Shown here: in pieces, positions 17,788-27,422 of the stretch
Layout of the letters: every line of letters begins with the position of its first letter
Numbering within the stretch: the first letter of the stretch is position 1
Assembly (NCBI RefSeq): GCF_041080865.1
Contig: NZ_CP160906.1
Coordinates: 2,542,001-2,606,000 of the forward strand
Direction of reading: 5' to 3'
Origin: Psychromonas sp. MME1
Lineage (GTDB): Bacteria; Pseudomonadota; Gammaproteobacteria; Enterobacterales; Psychromonadaceae
DNA: 64,000 nt
Program-made: the position numbers and the translations under genes
Notes under the pieces: generated by a model
Seen by the model: only the letters and a program-made list of their open reading frames with translations
Told to the model about the DNA's origin: nothing
Databases searched by the model: none

Positions 17788-18189
17788 AATTTTCCAATAA
17801 TAGTAATATTTATTTATGTGCCTGACTTATTAAGTCAAACCATCAAAGCAAAAAACAAGCCAACTTAAATAATCTATTTTTAAACATGCACTTATATTGA
17901 TTTATTGATACATCGCCTTCTATGTATGTAAAGTAATTCGACTAATGTAAAACAAGGTTTAGCCCTGATGACTTCTCATAACTATGCATTTACAAATAAG
18001 TAAGCAACAAACGACAACAAACGGGGCATCCATGTATTTTACTTCATAAAGATAAACCCACGTTCAACGAGGAAATGCCTAAGTTACAAAACACCGTTTT
18101 GAAATACATGGTGAACTTCCTACACCTAATTGAACGTGGCATATTATTTTTAGTCAAAAAAGTATGGGTATTCTCTAGTACTATTATGT
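17788..18189. other. Intergenic region with interleaved inverted repeats
   Basis: About 400 bases without a gene. At 18030-18139 two inverted repeats interleave (listed separately). The 5' part is AT-rich and probably holds the promoter of the PEP-CTERM gene. Nothing else is recognised. Confidence 0.5.
18030..18139. repeat. Two interleaved 10-base inverted repeats
   Basis: CCATGTATTT (18030-18039) pairs with AAATACATGG (18102-18111), and CCACGTTCAA (18058-18067) pairs with TTGAACGTGG (18130-18139). All 20 pairs are perfect. The order A-B-A'-B' is that of a pseudoknot, not nested hairpins. A small AAAAC/GTTTT hairpin sits inside. Confidence 0.75.
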
Positions 18190-18630
18190 TTATTTTTCGA
18201 GTGCCACCACCTCACCACTCAGCGCAACTCCTGCCATAATGGCTCCTGCACCACATTGAAAGGTCTCGTTGCTTGAGGTGAGATTGTTTTTATAATTTGA
18301 TTTGATATTTACTACCGCATTTCCACCTTCTTTTATCGCTCGGTCTTTTAGAGAAATCATGGCAGAAAGGAAAACCCAATTGCACGCTTCTTCATCTGTT
18401 TTATTGAAAGCGTTTGTTTTTTTCCTAGTTTTAAATTCACCTAATTCTTTGAGAGCTTTGCCGTAACTCTGTTCGCCAAAGTAGAATGAAACTTCAGAGC
18501 CTAATTTAGATTTAGCCACTTCAGAACTCATTGCCTTTGTAATAGAATAATTACCCACATCATCTCTAGCAAAAGTGCTTGATGAGAAAAAAACTAGTGA
18601 TGAAAGCGCTAGAGTTGTTAATTTTTTCAT
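18190..18630 (-). CDS. Conserved periplasmic protein of unknown function
   Basis: A 146-residue protein starting at ATG 18630 with a signal peptide (MKKLTTLALSSLVFFSSSTFA). The frame could extend to 18735, but that would bury the signal peptide. The mature part contains AKSKLGSEVSFYFGEQS, KTNAFNKTDEEACNWVFLSA and KEGGNAVVNIKSNYKNN. Similar marine proteins are often labelled 'excinuclease ATPase subunit', which is not supported: there is no Walker motif. The EGGNAVVNI stretch recalls the YbjQ-like fold. Two cysteines could form a disulfide. Confidence 0.7.
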   Translation of the reverse strand: MKKLTTLALSSLVFFSSSTFARDDVGNYSITKAMSSEVAKSKLGSEVSFYFGEQSYGKALKELGEFKTRKKTNAFNKTDEEACNWVFLSAMISLKDRAIKEGGNAVVNIKSNYKNNLTSSNETFQCGAGAIMAGVALSGEVVALEK

Positions 18631-18828
18631 TGCTATAAATTCCAAAATAGGTTGATTATGACTAGAGCATAACGAGGCTATACAATTTCTCATTGTCAGC
18701 CTGATTGTATTAAATAAAAAAACACAGTAATTCATAATCTATTGATATTCAAATAAATATTCTGTTTAAAAAATAATAGGTTCAAGCCTAGAGTGCATGT
18801 ATACGCACAATTCAAACAAGGGCTTTAA

Positions 18829-18909
18829 AACAGCTAACAGCTAACAGCTAACAGCTAACAGCTAACAGCTAACAGCTAACAGCTAACAGCTAACAGCTAA
18901 CAGCTAACA
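18829..18909. repeat. Microsatellite of eleven 7-base units
   Basis: AACAGCT is repeated eleven times without a mismatch (18829-18905), plus a partial unit. It ends 25 bases before the transposase remnant. Seven-base units change frame when copy number changes, but no gene reads through it here. Confidence 0.98.
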
Positions 18910-18933
18910 CGTTGATTTTCTTTATTTCAATTT

Positions 18934-19407
18934 ATGGGTGTCCAGCCTTTTGTTTCAGCAGGTCATGGGCGTATTGAAACGAGGATATGTGAGCAATTAT
19001 TAATTGATAAAAAATGGTTGGCCAAGGAATATCGTTGGTCAGGCTTAAACAGTCTTATTAAAATAACCGCACAAGTACATGAAAAAAGTACAGGCAAAGA
19101 AACAGAGGAAACACGTTGGTACATTAGTTCATTGCAGTTAGGTGCAGAGCAAGCGTTAGGCGCAGTGCGTGATCATTGGCAAGTTGAAAGTATGCATTGG
19201 GTACTTGATATGACATTTAGAGAAGATGAGTCACGTATACGTAAAGGACGAGGACCATTAGCCTTTAACGTTATGAGAAAAATGGCAATGGCCTTATTCA
19301 AACAAGATAAAAGTAAATCGGCCAGTATGGCTGCGAAACAGAAGATGGCAGGGCTAGATGATAAATACCGCTCAACCTTGTTGGAGAGCGGGATTAAAAT
19401 GCGCTAG
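18934..19407 (+). pseudogene. ISAs1-family transposase, C-terminal remnant
   Basis: A 157-residue frame matching the C-terminal part of ISAs1-type DDE transposases: HGRIETRICEQL, TRWYISSL, then DHWQVESMHWVLDMTFREDE and SRIRKGRGPLAFNVMRKMA. These proteins are normally about 370-380 residues, so the first 200 or so residues, with the first catalytic Asp residues, are missing. The ATG at 18934 is only the first one in the remnant. No terminal inverted repeats were recognised. It is bracketed by simple-sequence repeats on both sides. Confidence 0.85.
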
Positions 19408-19433
19408 CCGTGTCCCCACCCCAAGAAAACGTC

Positions 19434-19464
<31 letters not shown>

Positions 19465-19624
19465 AGTTCAACCAAAAAACCAAAAACATCAACCAATATC
19501 ACGAATTCATTATTAAACACTCTGTTTTTGTGATATTTCCTTTGCATTTTACAACTGTTTAATAATTAAGCGTTTTTTAATGCTAGATTTGCATCCGAAT
19601 AAAATATAACAAGGAGACTATTTT

Positions 19625-21048
19625 ATGTTGAAAAAATCACCACTTACAATGATAACGAAGCAGTTATTTCCCCCCTTTCAGCAGCAGTATTCATGACTCT
19701 TCTGACAAGCCATAGCGTCTTTGCGGAAAACTTCTCTGCATATAATGCAGCACAGTTGTCAGAACACCTTCAGGCAGCTGTTGATAATGGCGATAGTAAA
19801 GATACGATTACAATTTTTGGTACCATTACGACATCACAACAATTCGACATCCAATCACCTGTAACAATTCAAGGTGCACCAGGTTTTCGTGTCAGCCGTA
19901 TAGTGCGTACTTCAACTGATGCTTTTCAACCACTATTTAACATTCAAAGCAGTAATGTAACTATTCAAAATTTATTAATGTTTGATAGAAATGGTCAAAA
20001 CGAAAATACTCAAGTTGCTGCAGATGCCGGCAATGACCACTCTAACGCACGTTTAATTAATATTCCCTATGAAGATGCTTATCAACAAATTAGCAATATT
20101 ACCATTACCAACAATACCTTTGAAAACACTCCGGTTGGCGTTGCTTCTTCAGGGCTCATTCCTCGAAATTTAACGATTACCAATAATGATTTTAACAAGG
20201 TAAACCGTAGTGTTGAATTATTGCGTGATGTTGGTCGTGTGCACCACGTACTCGATGTGAGTGCCGATAATGTCGTATTAAATGGCGGAACCATCAACAT
20301 CTCAAATAATCGTGTGACTGGTAATCGTATTCGCCTAGGATTCTCTGTTGATGCAGGCAATGATGGTATATATGTACCGCCTAGTTTTGAAAACATTCCA
20401 TTTTTTGATGCTAGTGCACGTGCATTATTTAGTGATCGCCCAGTGGTGTTTACCAATAGCTCAACAATTAATGCGAATAGTATCGCGGGTGCGAATGAAT
20501 TTGGTATTGCACTTGCGACGGTTGCTAACATTACTGTTGCAGGAAACTGGGTTGCAACAGCGGAAGACGATATTTGGTCTGATGATGCGAGTATTGAAAA
20601 TAACTTTACAGCAGGCATCAATGTTGAGCATAACAGTGAAAATATTGTTGTCGATGCTAATACGATTGTGGTTGGTACAACGGGTGGATTTGCAACAGGT
20701 ATTAATGTGCTAGGTTTCCAAGACCATGAAGCACCACTTAATCATGCACAGGCAAGTAGAAATATTTCTCTTGTGCGTAATACCTTTGAAGGGACAGGGC
20801 AAAATACTATTTTAGCATTTGGTTATGAAAACTTATTAGTGCAAGATAACGATGCTTCAGACTTTATAACGCGCAACCCTTATTCGGTGAACGCTTCTTT
20901 CTATACTATCCCTTGTGGTATAGGTACAAGTACAGCTTCAGGTAATACTAATATTTTCTTTAATCAAAGCAGTTTTGATGGTAACGGCAATGCTCCTCAG
21001 TTTTATGACGCTCATGGTAATGTTATTGACTCACCAGTTTGTAACTGA
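19625..21048 (+). CDS. Secreted right-handed beta-helix protein; signal peptide out of frame
   Basis: The long frame (451 residues from ATG 19693) is a right-handed parallel beta-helix: repeated turns such as NITITNNTFENTPVGV and NLTITNNDFNKVNRSVE, as in PbH1-repeat polysaccharide lyases and related proteins. No catalytic set is recognised. The proper start is ATG 19625, with AAGGAG 8 bases before it, encoding MLKKSPLTMITKQLF, but that frame ends after 23 codons. One extra C in the six-C run at 19670-19675 would join it to PLSAAVFMTLLTSHSVFA and restore a normal signal peptide. Either the gene is off at a slippery tract or the read is wrong. Confidence 0.7.
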
Positions 21049-21555
21049 GTTTACTATAGCTTAATCACTTTAATGAAGAGCAACATTTGCGTAGCTCTTC
21101 ATTGAACCCGCTTTTCAAATGACGTAAAACACTAAGATCAGGCTAATTACAGACACTAACAATCCACGCAGTGAATACACCTCGAATACCAATTTATCTC
21201 GACACACAGAGTACCCCTAGCAGTTTCATTGAATTAAGGCATTCTGAAAAAAGCATGTAAAACAGAAGATAGTTTGATGATGATTAGCTTTTTATTAGTT
21301 GTGGTGGCTAATAAACTCGCTAACTTTCATCAGGCAAGAACGGGGACAGCCACATCTTATACTTTATAAAAATATGGGAGTTGAGATCGAGGACATCCAT
21401 ATCTTTTGCTTTAATAAAAAGCAAACGCAGCAAACTGCCCCGATACATTGATTAAAAACAGATCAATATTACGTTGATAAAAGGTTATTAACAGTCGTTT
21501 ATAGCGCTGCTTTTTCATCCGTTGTGAGGGATACCATCGCAGCGTATTTTTCCTA
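21049..21555. other. Intergenic region between the beta-helix and RecQ-like genes
   Basis: About 500 bases without a convincing gene. ATGAAGAGC (21073) pairs with GCTCTTCAT (21102), a nine-pair hairpin that may end the beta-helix transcript. An ACGGGGACAGCCACATCTTA stretch near 21340 is partly like 18021-18045 (ACGGGGCATCCATGTATTTT) and may be a remnant of a repeat or transposase end. Nothing else is recognised. Confidence 0.4.
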
Positions 21556-23472
21556 CTATCGATACCCCAAATTCGCTTCAACCCACCCTTGCACTTGTGC
21601 AAAACGGTACTTTTCTAAACGTGCGAATCCTTGCACGTTACGTACTTTTAAGCGGGTGAAAATGGGTGTCGGTAGCCCACAGAAAAAACGCGCCAATAGC
21701 ACTGGTGTTGTTTTCTCTGCTAATTTATCTCTAATTGCGGCGCTTAATTGGGTAAAGTCAAGGTCAGTTAATGGCATTAACGCGGGAGGTTCAGGCAAGC
21801 TAGCACTCTTTCCTGCACAGACGGAACAGTGCCCACATGGCGCTTGCAGATTCGCATCGGAAAAATAACGCGCGAGTTGTAAAGTTAAACATTGCTGACT
21901 GGAGAAAAAGTCGAGTAGATAATGAATCCGTGCTATTTCACTGGCCTCTTTATTTTTAAACTGCACCACGAGACCGTCGCGTAAGTCTGTATTAAGTGGT
22001 TGATGACTAACTTGATAGACCTGTGTCATCTGTTTTGTTTGTAGCTCCAACAATCCCTGTTGATCGAGATAATCAATCGCCGTGATCACGCGACTACGCT
22101 CACTTGGATATATCCTTTGTAATTGGTCAAAGTTGATGGTTGCCCAAGTACGCGCTTTATCTGCGCTGTTGAAAATGGCCTGCACAAACTGCTGCCGCTC
22201 TCCATTAAAGCGATTTAAAATCGTCGCTTCTGCTACGAGCAATTTGTATTTATATTCAGCGTAATAACTGTAAGCCGGTTGTAAAACGCCCTGCAATTCT
22301 AAATAGACTAATAGGGTTTTCAATGCCAGTAGACGGATATTAGATTGGCTCGATAGGCTATCCATCAACACCTCCCACTGCCCATTCGCTTGGGCTATCT
22401 CATGCAGTATATAATCGATGCCACTGGGTTCGGGAGTGTCGCTGTAGACAAAGTTTTCCAGCACATTAAGGTTGTTTTTATTCGCTAACAGCAAGCAGTC
22501 TGACGATAAACCGTCTCGCCCTGCTCGCCCTATCTCCTGCGCATAATTCTCAATGGACTTGGGTAAGTCATAATGGACAACAAAGCGAATGTCACTTTTA
22601 TCAATGCCCATACCAAAGGCGATGGTGGCAACAATCACTGGCAGTTTCCCAGCCATAAAATCATGCTGAATCGCAACGCGGCGATCATTGGCTAAGCCAG
22701 CGTGATAAGCGGTGGCATCCACCCCTTGATTTTTTAATAAACTTGCCAACACTTCAGCGCTTTTTTGTAGAGTCACATAGATGATCCCAGATAATCCGTG
22801 GCGCTGTTTTATCCAAGGTAGGAGCAGCGCAAACTTATCCTCATCGGTGACTCCAATAACCGCGAGATTAAGGTTGTGACGATAGGAGCCCGTTAAGGTA
22901 ATATGATCCGCGCTAATCGCAAATTTAGCCGCCATATCCTCAATCACTTTGGCGGTTGCCGTTGCGGTTAGTAGTAATACTTGCGGAATAGCAAAGTCGC
23001 GACGATATTGCGCTAATTTAAGATAATCGGGACGAAAATTATGCCCCCATTCCGAGATACAATGTGCCTCATCAACCACCAACAGCGAGATAGGTAGCTG
23101 CTTTAAGAAAAGACGAAAACGTTCGCTGTTTAAACGTTCAACGGAGATAAATAAAATCTTAATCTGCCTATTCGTTAAAGCGTTATAGACTGCCGAGGAC
23201 TCCTGTGGCGTCTGCATCGAATGTAGGCTCGCGGCACTAATGCCCTTTTGCTGTAAAAATTGTAATTGATCGGCAATCAGCGCGAGCAAGGGAGAAACCA
23301 CTAACGTCAAATTCGGTAAACACAATGCTGGCAATTGATAACAGAGGGATTTACCCGATCCCGTTGGAAAAATGGCCGCTCCACTATGACCATTAAGCAA
23401 GGCACCAATAACCTGTTGTTGCCCTTCTCTAAATTGAGTAAAGCCAAAATGCTGCTGCAGTAACTGTTCCAT
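21556..23472 (-). CDS. RecQ-family ATP-dependent DNA helicase with displaced zinc motif
   Basis: A 638-residue 3'-5' DNA helicase. Walker A is PTGSGKS (residues 36-42), the DEAH box VVDEAHCISEWGHNFRPDY starts near 132, and motif VI QEIGRAGRDG is at 312-321. In classical RecQ the four zinc cysteines follow motif VI within about 80 residues; here the cluster QQCLTLQLARYF...APCGHCSVC lies near 525-552, after an extra helical stretch, and the C-terminal 80 residues look HRDC-like. It is therefore a RecQ paralogue, not plain RecQ. ATG 23472 is chosen; a TTG at 23490 is possible. The DTW-protein gene diverges 69 bases away. Confidence 0.88.
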   Translation of the reverse strand: MEQLLQQHFGFTQFREGQQQVIGALLNGHSGAAIFPTGSGKSLCYQLPALCLPNLTLVVSPLLALIADQLQFLQQKGISAASLHSMQTPQESSAVYNALTNRQIKILFISVERLNSERFRLFLKQLPISLLVVDEAHCISEWGHNFRPDYLKLAQYRRDFAIPQVLLLTATATAKVIEDMAAKFAISADHITLTGSYRHNLNLAVIGVTDEDKFALLLPWIKQRHGLSGIIYVTLQKSAEVLASLLKNQGVDATAYHAGLANDRRVAIQHDFMAGKLPVIVATIAFGMGIDKSDIRFVVHYDLPKSIENYAQEIGRAGRDGLSSDCLLLANKNNLNVLENFVYSDTPEPSGIDYILHEIAQANGQWEVLMDSLSSQSNIRLLALKTLLVYLELQGVLQPAYSYYAEYKYKLLVAEATILNRFNGERQQFVQAIFNSADKARTWATINFDQLQRIYPSERSRVITAIDYLDQQGLLELQTKQMTQVYQVSHQPLNTDLRDGLVVQFKNKEASEIARIHYLLDFFSSQQCLTLQLARYFSDANLQAPCGHCSVCAGKSASLPEPPALMPLTDLDFTQLSAAIRDKLAEKTTPVLLARFFCGLPTPIFTRLKVRNVQGFARLEKYRFAQVQGWVEANLGYR

Positions 23473-23541
23473 CTTATTCACTCTTTTCAATGACGACGAG
23501 GATCACTTATAATCAGCGACCACTTTGAGGTAAACAATATC

Positions 23542-24270
23542 ATGCGAATTCATGCTCTGCATAAACTTTATCAACAACGCCATAGCCGCTGTACGCGCCC
23601 ATTTTTAGCGAGAGGGGGACGTATTGAACGTTGCGTGCATTGCATGTTACTGCCCTATTTATGTATCTGTTCCATTAAGAAAACCGTGCCCACCAATAGT
23701 GCGTTTTTACTGTTAATGTACGATGATGAGATTTTAAAACCGAGTAATACAGGCCGCCTGATTGCCGACCTCATTCCCGATACATTTGCCTTTATCTGGT
23801 CACGCACCGAGCCAGATCCAAAGCTTTTAGCACTACTCAAGGATCCTTGCTGGCAGCCCATTATTATCTTTCCTGCTGAATATAGCGAACAGCGGCTACT
23901 AAAGCAAATGCCATTACTTACAAAGGGGCAACGTCCGTTATTTATTTTGCTCGATGCCAGCTGGGCACAAGCCAAAAAGATGTTCCGGAAAAGCCCCTAT
24001 CTCGATCCCTTTCCCGTTTTATCATTTTCGCCAGAATCGATCTCACGCTATTTGGTGCGCAAAGCGGTGAAAGATAATCAACTGGCAACGGCAGAAGTCG
24101 CAGGAAGAGTATTAGAGTATATCGGTGAAACGGAAAATGCGCAGACGATGGATTTACTTTTTGAGACGTTTAAGGAGAATTATCTACTCGGTAAAGCGCG
24201 TAAACCGTTACCTGAAAATGCAACGCAGTTTGCGCTGCAGAAACAATTACTAATAAAATCAAAGGATTGA
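23542..24270 (+). CDS. tapT: DTW-domain tRNA-uridine aminocarboxypropyltransferase
   Basis: A 242-residue DTW-domain protein like E. coli YfiP/TapT, which puts the acp3U modification on position 47 of tRNAs using S-adenosylmethionine. Signature stretches: RCVHCMLLPYLCIC (cysteine cluster, residues 30-43) and ILLDASWAQAKKMFRKSPYL, where the D-x-T-W motif is DASW, a Ser-for-Thr change. GAGGT lies before the ATG. The gene diverges from the RecQ-like gene. Confidence 0.85.
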   Translation: MRIHALHKLYQQRHSRCTRPFLARGGRIERCVHCMLLPYLCICSIKKTVPTNSAFLLLMYDDEILKPSNTGRLIADLIPDTFAFIWSRTEPDPKLLALLKDPCWQPIIIFPAEYSEQRLLKQMPLLTKGQRPLFILLDASWAQAKKMFRKSPYLDPFPVLSFSPESISRYLVRKAVKDNQLATAEVAGRVLEYIGETENAQTMDLLFETFKENYLLGKARKPLPENATQFALQKQLLIKSKD

Positions 24271-24354
24271 AATAAAAAATCAATGTCAGTACAGATTTAT
24301 TGTTACGATTGTCCTACTATCAATTATACTGTTCAAAACTTATGAGGATAATGT

Positions 24355-25116
24355 ATGAATATAAAACGACACATGTTAACAACTGCCTTAATCGCTTTAT
24401 TTGCACTCGCTCAGGTCAATGCGGCAACAGTCACCTTAAAAGATGGACGTGCCATAGAAGGGAAGATAAAAAGCCAAAACAGTGAAACCATCGTTGTCGA
24501 TATGAATGGTATTGAGATGCGCATTCCGGCTTCAGAGGTTGCCTTGATTGACTTGCAAAGTAGCACATCATTGGACAATACAGACACTGCAGCAGTTTCA
24601 CAAACAAATACAACAACACAAGATAGCAGCAACATACCTGTAACCGTTCCTGCGGGCACAGCCATTACCATCCGCATGTCTGAATCGGTCAATTCCCGTA
24701 ACCATAAAACAGGGCAGCGTTTTACTGGCGTACTCGAAGCGAATCTGATGGCAGGTAACGTCGTAGTCGCACCGAAAGGCGCGCAAGTTTACGGGGTGCT
24801 GAGCAATGTAAAAAAAGCGGGCCGTATTGCGGGCTCTGCGTCGATGCAGCTGGAACTCAGAGATATATCCATTAATAACGTAATGGTTGCCATCAGAACA
24901 CAAGCGATCAGCGGTACAGGAGAAAATACCGCCAAAACGTCTGTGGGGCGCACTGCTCGTGCAGCTGCCATTGGTGGTTTAATTGGCGGTGGAGATGGCG
25001 CAAAAACAGGCGCAAAAGTGGGTGTGGGGGCAGCCATTTTAACTCAAGGTAGTGATATTGAAGTTCCCAAAGGTACACTGCTTGATTTTATTTTAACGGC
25101 CCCCATTCAAGGATGA
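24355..25116 (+). CDS. Exported protein of unknown function with glycine-rich C-terminus
   Basis: A 253-residue protein with a signal peptide (TALIALFALAQVNA). Residues about 25-65 form a short beta domain (TVTLKDGRAIEGKIKSQN) similar to small DUF/SH3-like repeats. After a Ser/Thr-rich linker comes a beta-rich domain (VPAGTAITIRMSESVNSRNH; GAQVYGVLSNVKKAGRIAGS) reminiscent of the TrbI/VirB10-like fold, then a glycine-rich stretch (GGLIGGGDGAKTGAKVGVGA). The gene stands alone between tapT and mobB. No specific function can be given. Confidence 0.7.
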   Translation: MNIKRHMLTTALIALFALAQVNAATVTLKDGRAIEGKIKSQNSETIVVDMNGIEMRIPASEVALIDLQSSTSLDNTDTAAVSQTNTTTQDSSNIPVTVPAGTAITIRMSESVNSRNHKTGQRFTGVLEANLMAGNVVVAPKGAQVYGVLSNVKKAGRIAGSASMQLELRDISINNVMVAIRTQAISGTGENTAKTSVGRTARAAAIGGLIGGGDGAKTGAKVGVGAAILTQGSDIEVPKGTLLDFILTAPIQG

Positions 25117-25168
25117 CAGTGTAAATATTGAACAGCGAACTCTCGGGTTCGTTGCTTCTCACTCGGCG

Positions 25169-25693
25169 CTATGAATGAACAAACTGACAAACAAACTGCG
25201 CAAGCATCTCTACATTGTTAAGATCTAACAAGGGCAACCTACAATTAGGGACTTGCCCATCACAGGCCACTGCAATAATGGATGCATCACTTGTAAATAA
25301 AAATGGCTTCGCTAAATCACTACGATGCAGCTCGATTTTAGAAAATGGCTGATCACGAAAACCTTCCACCAGCACTAAATCTAATGTATCAGTTTGTAAT
25401 AAAGCCAGTTGCTCGCTCAATTTGCTATCGTGCTTTTGCGCATATTCAGAAAATAGAATTGAGCGCTGCGTTCCCGCCAACACCACTTGCGTCGCACCTG
25501 CTTTGCGAAGGCGGTAGCTGTCTTTACCCGGCTTGTCGAGATCGATATCATGATGACTATGCTTGATAAGGGCGACGCGCAGCCCCTGCTCAACTAATAT
25601 CGGAATTAATTTCTCGAGTAGTGTTGTCTTGCCAACGCCACTATAGGCAGCAAAGCCCAGTAGCGGCTTAGGAAAATCTTCAATGGTGTGCAT
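25169..25693 (-). CDS. mobB: Molybdopterin-guanine dinucleotide biosynthesis adaptor MobB
   Basis: A 174-residue P-loop GTPase that assists MobA in attaching GMP to molybdopterin. Walker A AAYSGVGKTTLLEKL is near residue 15, KHSHHDIDLDKPGKDSYRLRKAGA follows, and VEGFRDQPFSKIEL is the conserved later motif. ATG 25693 is chosen because GGGGAGAAA precedes it; the frame extends to 25762. It is separate from mobA here. It diverges from the LysE exporter gene. Confidence 0.92.
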   Translation of the reverse strand: MHTIEDFPKPLLGFAAYSGVGKTTLLEKLIPILVEQGLRVALIKHSHHDIDLDKPGKDSYRLRKAGATQVVLAGTQRSILFSEYAQKHDSKLSEQLALLQTDTLDLVLVEGFRDQPFSKIELHRSDLAKPFLFTSDASIIAVACDGQVPNCRLPLLDLNNVEMLAQFVCQFVHS

Positions 25694-25820
25694 TTTTTCT
25701 CCCCGGTGATGAACATATTCATTAGCATTGCCAAAAAGCAGCAATGCATTTTTAATGATCATGCGTATAATAGCAAATTCAATCTATACACCACCTACAC
25801 AATGATACTCTGGAAGCACA

Positions 25821-26453
25821 ATGATCCCCTATCTCAATGAATTTTTAATGGTCACTTTGATCCACTTTTTAGCGGTGATAAGCCCCGGCCCCGACTTTGC
25901 TATCGTGGTTCGTCAAAGTATCAGCTTTGGACGAAAAACGGCAATCATGACTAGCCTCGGAATCGGTGTGGGTATTTCGATGCATGTGCTTTATACACTC
26001 CTCGGGATAGGCCTTATCATCACACAGTCAGAAACAGCCTTCATGGTTGCGAAAATTGCTGGAACTTTATATCTGAGCTATCTTGGCATAAAGCTATTAT
26101 TCAGCAAGGCGCAAACAACAAAAACCATGGAAGTTAATGTTGATCATGATAAAAAACATCATCAGAAAGCCTTCATGCTTGGCTTTATGACTAATTTATT
26201 AAATCCTAAAGCGACAATGTTCTTTTTAGCGGTTTTTACTAGCATTGTTAGCATCAACACGCCCTTGTATGTACAAAGCATTTATGGCTTGTGGATCACA
26301 GTGACTACGGCATTGTGGTTTTCACTGGTTGCCTTTTTCTTTTCACAGCAAAGAGTGCGCGATAAATTCGTTAGTCATGGTTATATTTTTGAGCGGATAA
26401 TGGGGGTAGTATTATTACTATTTGCAGGAAAGTTAGCTATCGCCTTAATGTAA
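25821..26453 (+). CDS. LysE/RhtB-family amino-acid exporter
   Basis: A 210-residue inner-membrane protein with six predicted helices. The LysE/RhtB signature is at the N-terminus: HFLAVISPGPDFAIVVRQSI, residues 15-34, followed by GIGVGISMHVLYTLLG; NLLNPKATMFFLAVF sits in the fourth helix region. Such proteins export homoserine, threonine, lysine or related amino acids; the substrate cannot be told from sequence. A terminator follows at once. Confidence 0.9.
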   Translation: MIPYLNEFLMVTLIHFLAVISPGPDFAIVVRQSISFGRKTAIMTSLGIGVGISMHVLYTLLGIGLIITQSETAFMVAKIAGTLYLSYLGIKLLFSKAQTTKTMEVNVDHDKKHHQKAFMLGFMTNLLNPKATMFFLAVFTSIVSINTPLYVQSIYGLWITVTTALWFSLVAFFFSQQRVRDKFVSHGYIFERIMGVVLLLFAGKLAIALM

Positions 26454-26460
26454 TCAACTT

Positions 26461-26506
26461 AACAAAGACTTGTTAGTAGGATCACTAGCAAGTCTTTGTT
26501 TAGCTT
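26461..26506. terminator. Terminator between exporter and aldo/keto reductase genes
   Basis: AACAAAGACTTG and CAAGTCTTTGTT form a perfect 12-pair stem with a 16-base loop, followed by TTAGCTTTTTA. It serves the exporter gene and may also serve the convergent gene. Confidence 0.85.
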
Positions 26507-26507
26507 T

Positions 26508-27422
26508 TTATGGAACCGCAAAACCTTTCGATGCAACCCAAACTCGATACCACTGCTCAGTATTCATCTGTAGTGCTAATGCACCAACCGCTTCTTTAAC
26601 ACGGTCGATTTTTCCCGATCCAATAATCCCCACCGGATTGCACGGATGCTTTAAGACCCATGCAAAAATTACCTGTTCGATTGACGTAGCCCCTAATTCA
26701 TCAATAAGCTCAGTTAAGGTGCCGCGTAATCTTCTCGCCTGTTCTGTCTGCTCACTAAAAATACCTCCACCCGCTAAACATGACCAAGCCATTGGACGAA
26801 CACGATATTGTTGTAACTGATCGCAAACCCCATTTTCAAGCACCGCAAAGTGCATAGGATTAATTTCAACCTGATTAGTAACCAAAGGTGCATCTAAACG
26901 CGATTGTAATAAATCAAACTGCGCTGCGGTGAAGTTTGACACGCCAAAATGTTTCACCTTACCGCTTTGTTTTAGTTCGCTAAAAGCCTCCGCAACTTGA
27001 TCTGCATCCATCAAAAAATCAGGGCGGTGAACTAATAAGGTATCTAACTGTTGCACACCTAAACGACGTAATGAATTGTCGGTCGACTCTAAAATAGCCT
27101 GTTTACTACTATCATAGTGAGAAACACGCTGTTCTCCGGGCGTTTGAGCAATTCCATTAATGCCAAATTTTGACACTATTTCAATTTGATCGCGCATCGC
27201 AGGGTCGAGTTTTAATGCTTCACCAAATAGTGATTCACAACCACCCGCATCATAAATCGCAGCGTGGTCAACGGTTGTAATCCCCATTTCCACATGCGCC
27301 TTAAGAAAAGATAAACGCGCCTGTGCGTTCATATCCCAAGCGCCTAAACGCCAATACCCCTGCACTAATTGAGAAAACGCAGGCCCCTGTGGTGCCATCA
27401 ATACTTTTTCTACACAATTCAT
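26508..27422 (-). CDS. ydhF: Aldo/keto reductase, YdhF-like
   Basis: A 304-residue NADPH-dependent oxidoreductase, close to E. coli YdhF (GYWRLGAWDMNAQ; HFGVSNFTAAQFDLLQSRL; QVEINPMHFAVLENGVCDQL; RPMAWSCLAGGGIF). The AKR catalytic set is visible: Asp and Tyr in TVDHAAIYDAGG, Lys in EIVSKFGI and His in LLVHRPD. The physiological substrate is not known. ATG 27422 has GGAG 9 bases before it. It converges with the exporter gene. Confidence 0.9.
   Translation of the reverse strand: MNCVEKVLMAPQGPAFSQLVQGYWRLGAWDMNAQARLSFLKAHVEMGITTVDHAAIYDAGGCESLFGEALKLDPAMRDQIEIVSKFGINGIAQTPGEQRVSHYDSSKQAILESTDNSLRRLGVQQLDTLLVHRPDFLMDADQVAEAFSELKQSGKVKHFGVSNFTAAQFDLLQSRLDAPLVTNQVEINPMHFAVLENGVCDQLQQYRVRPMAWSCLAGGGIFSEQTEQARRLRGTLTELIDELGATSIEQVIFAWVLKHPCNPVGIIGSGKIDRVKEAVGALALQMNTEQWYRVWVASKGFAVP

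Noticed and set aside
18190-18630. Excinuclease subunit
   Set aside because: The label is used for similar proteins, but there is a signal peptide and no ATPase motif.
18829-18909. CRISPR array
   Set aside because: The units are 7 bases with no spacers; it is a microsatellite, and no cas gene is present.
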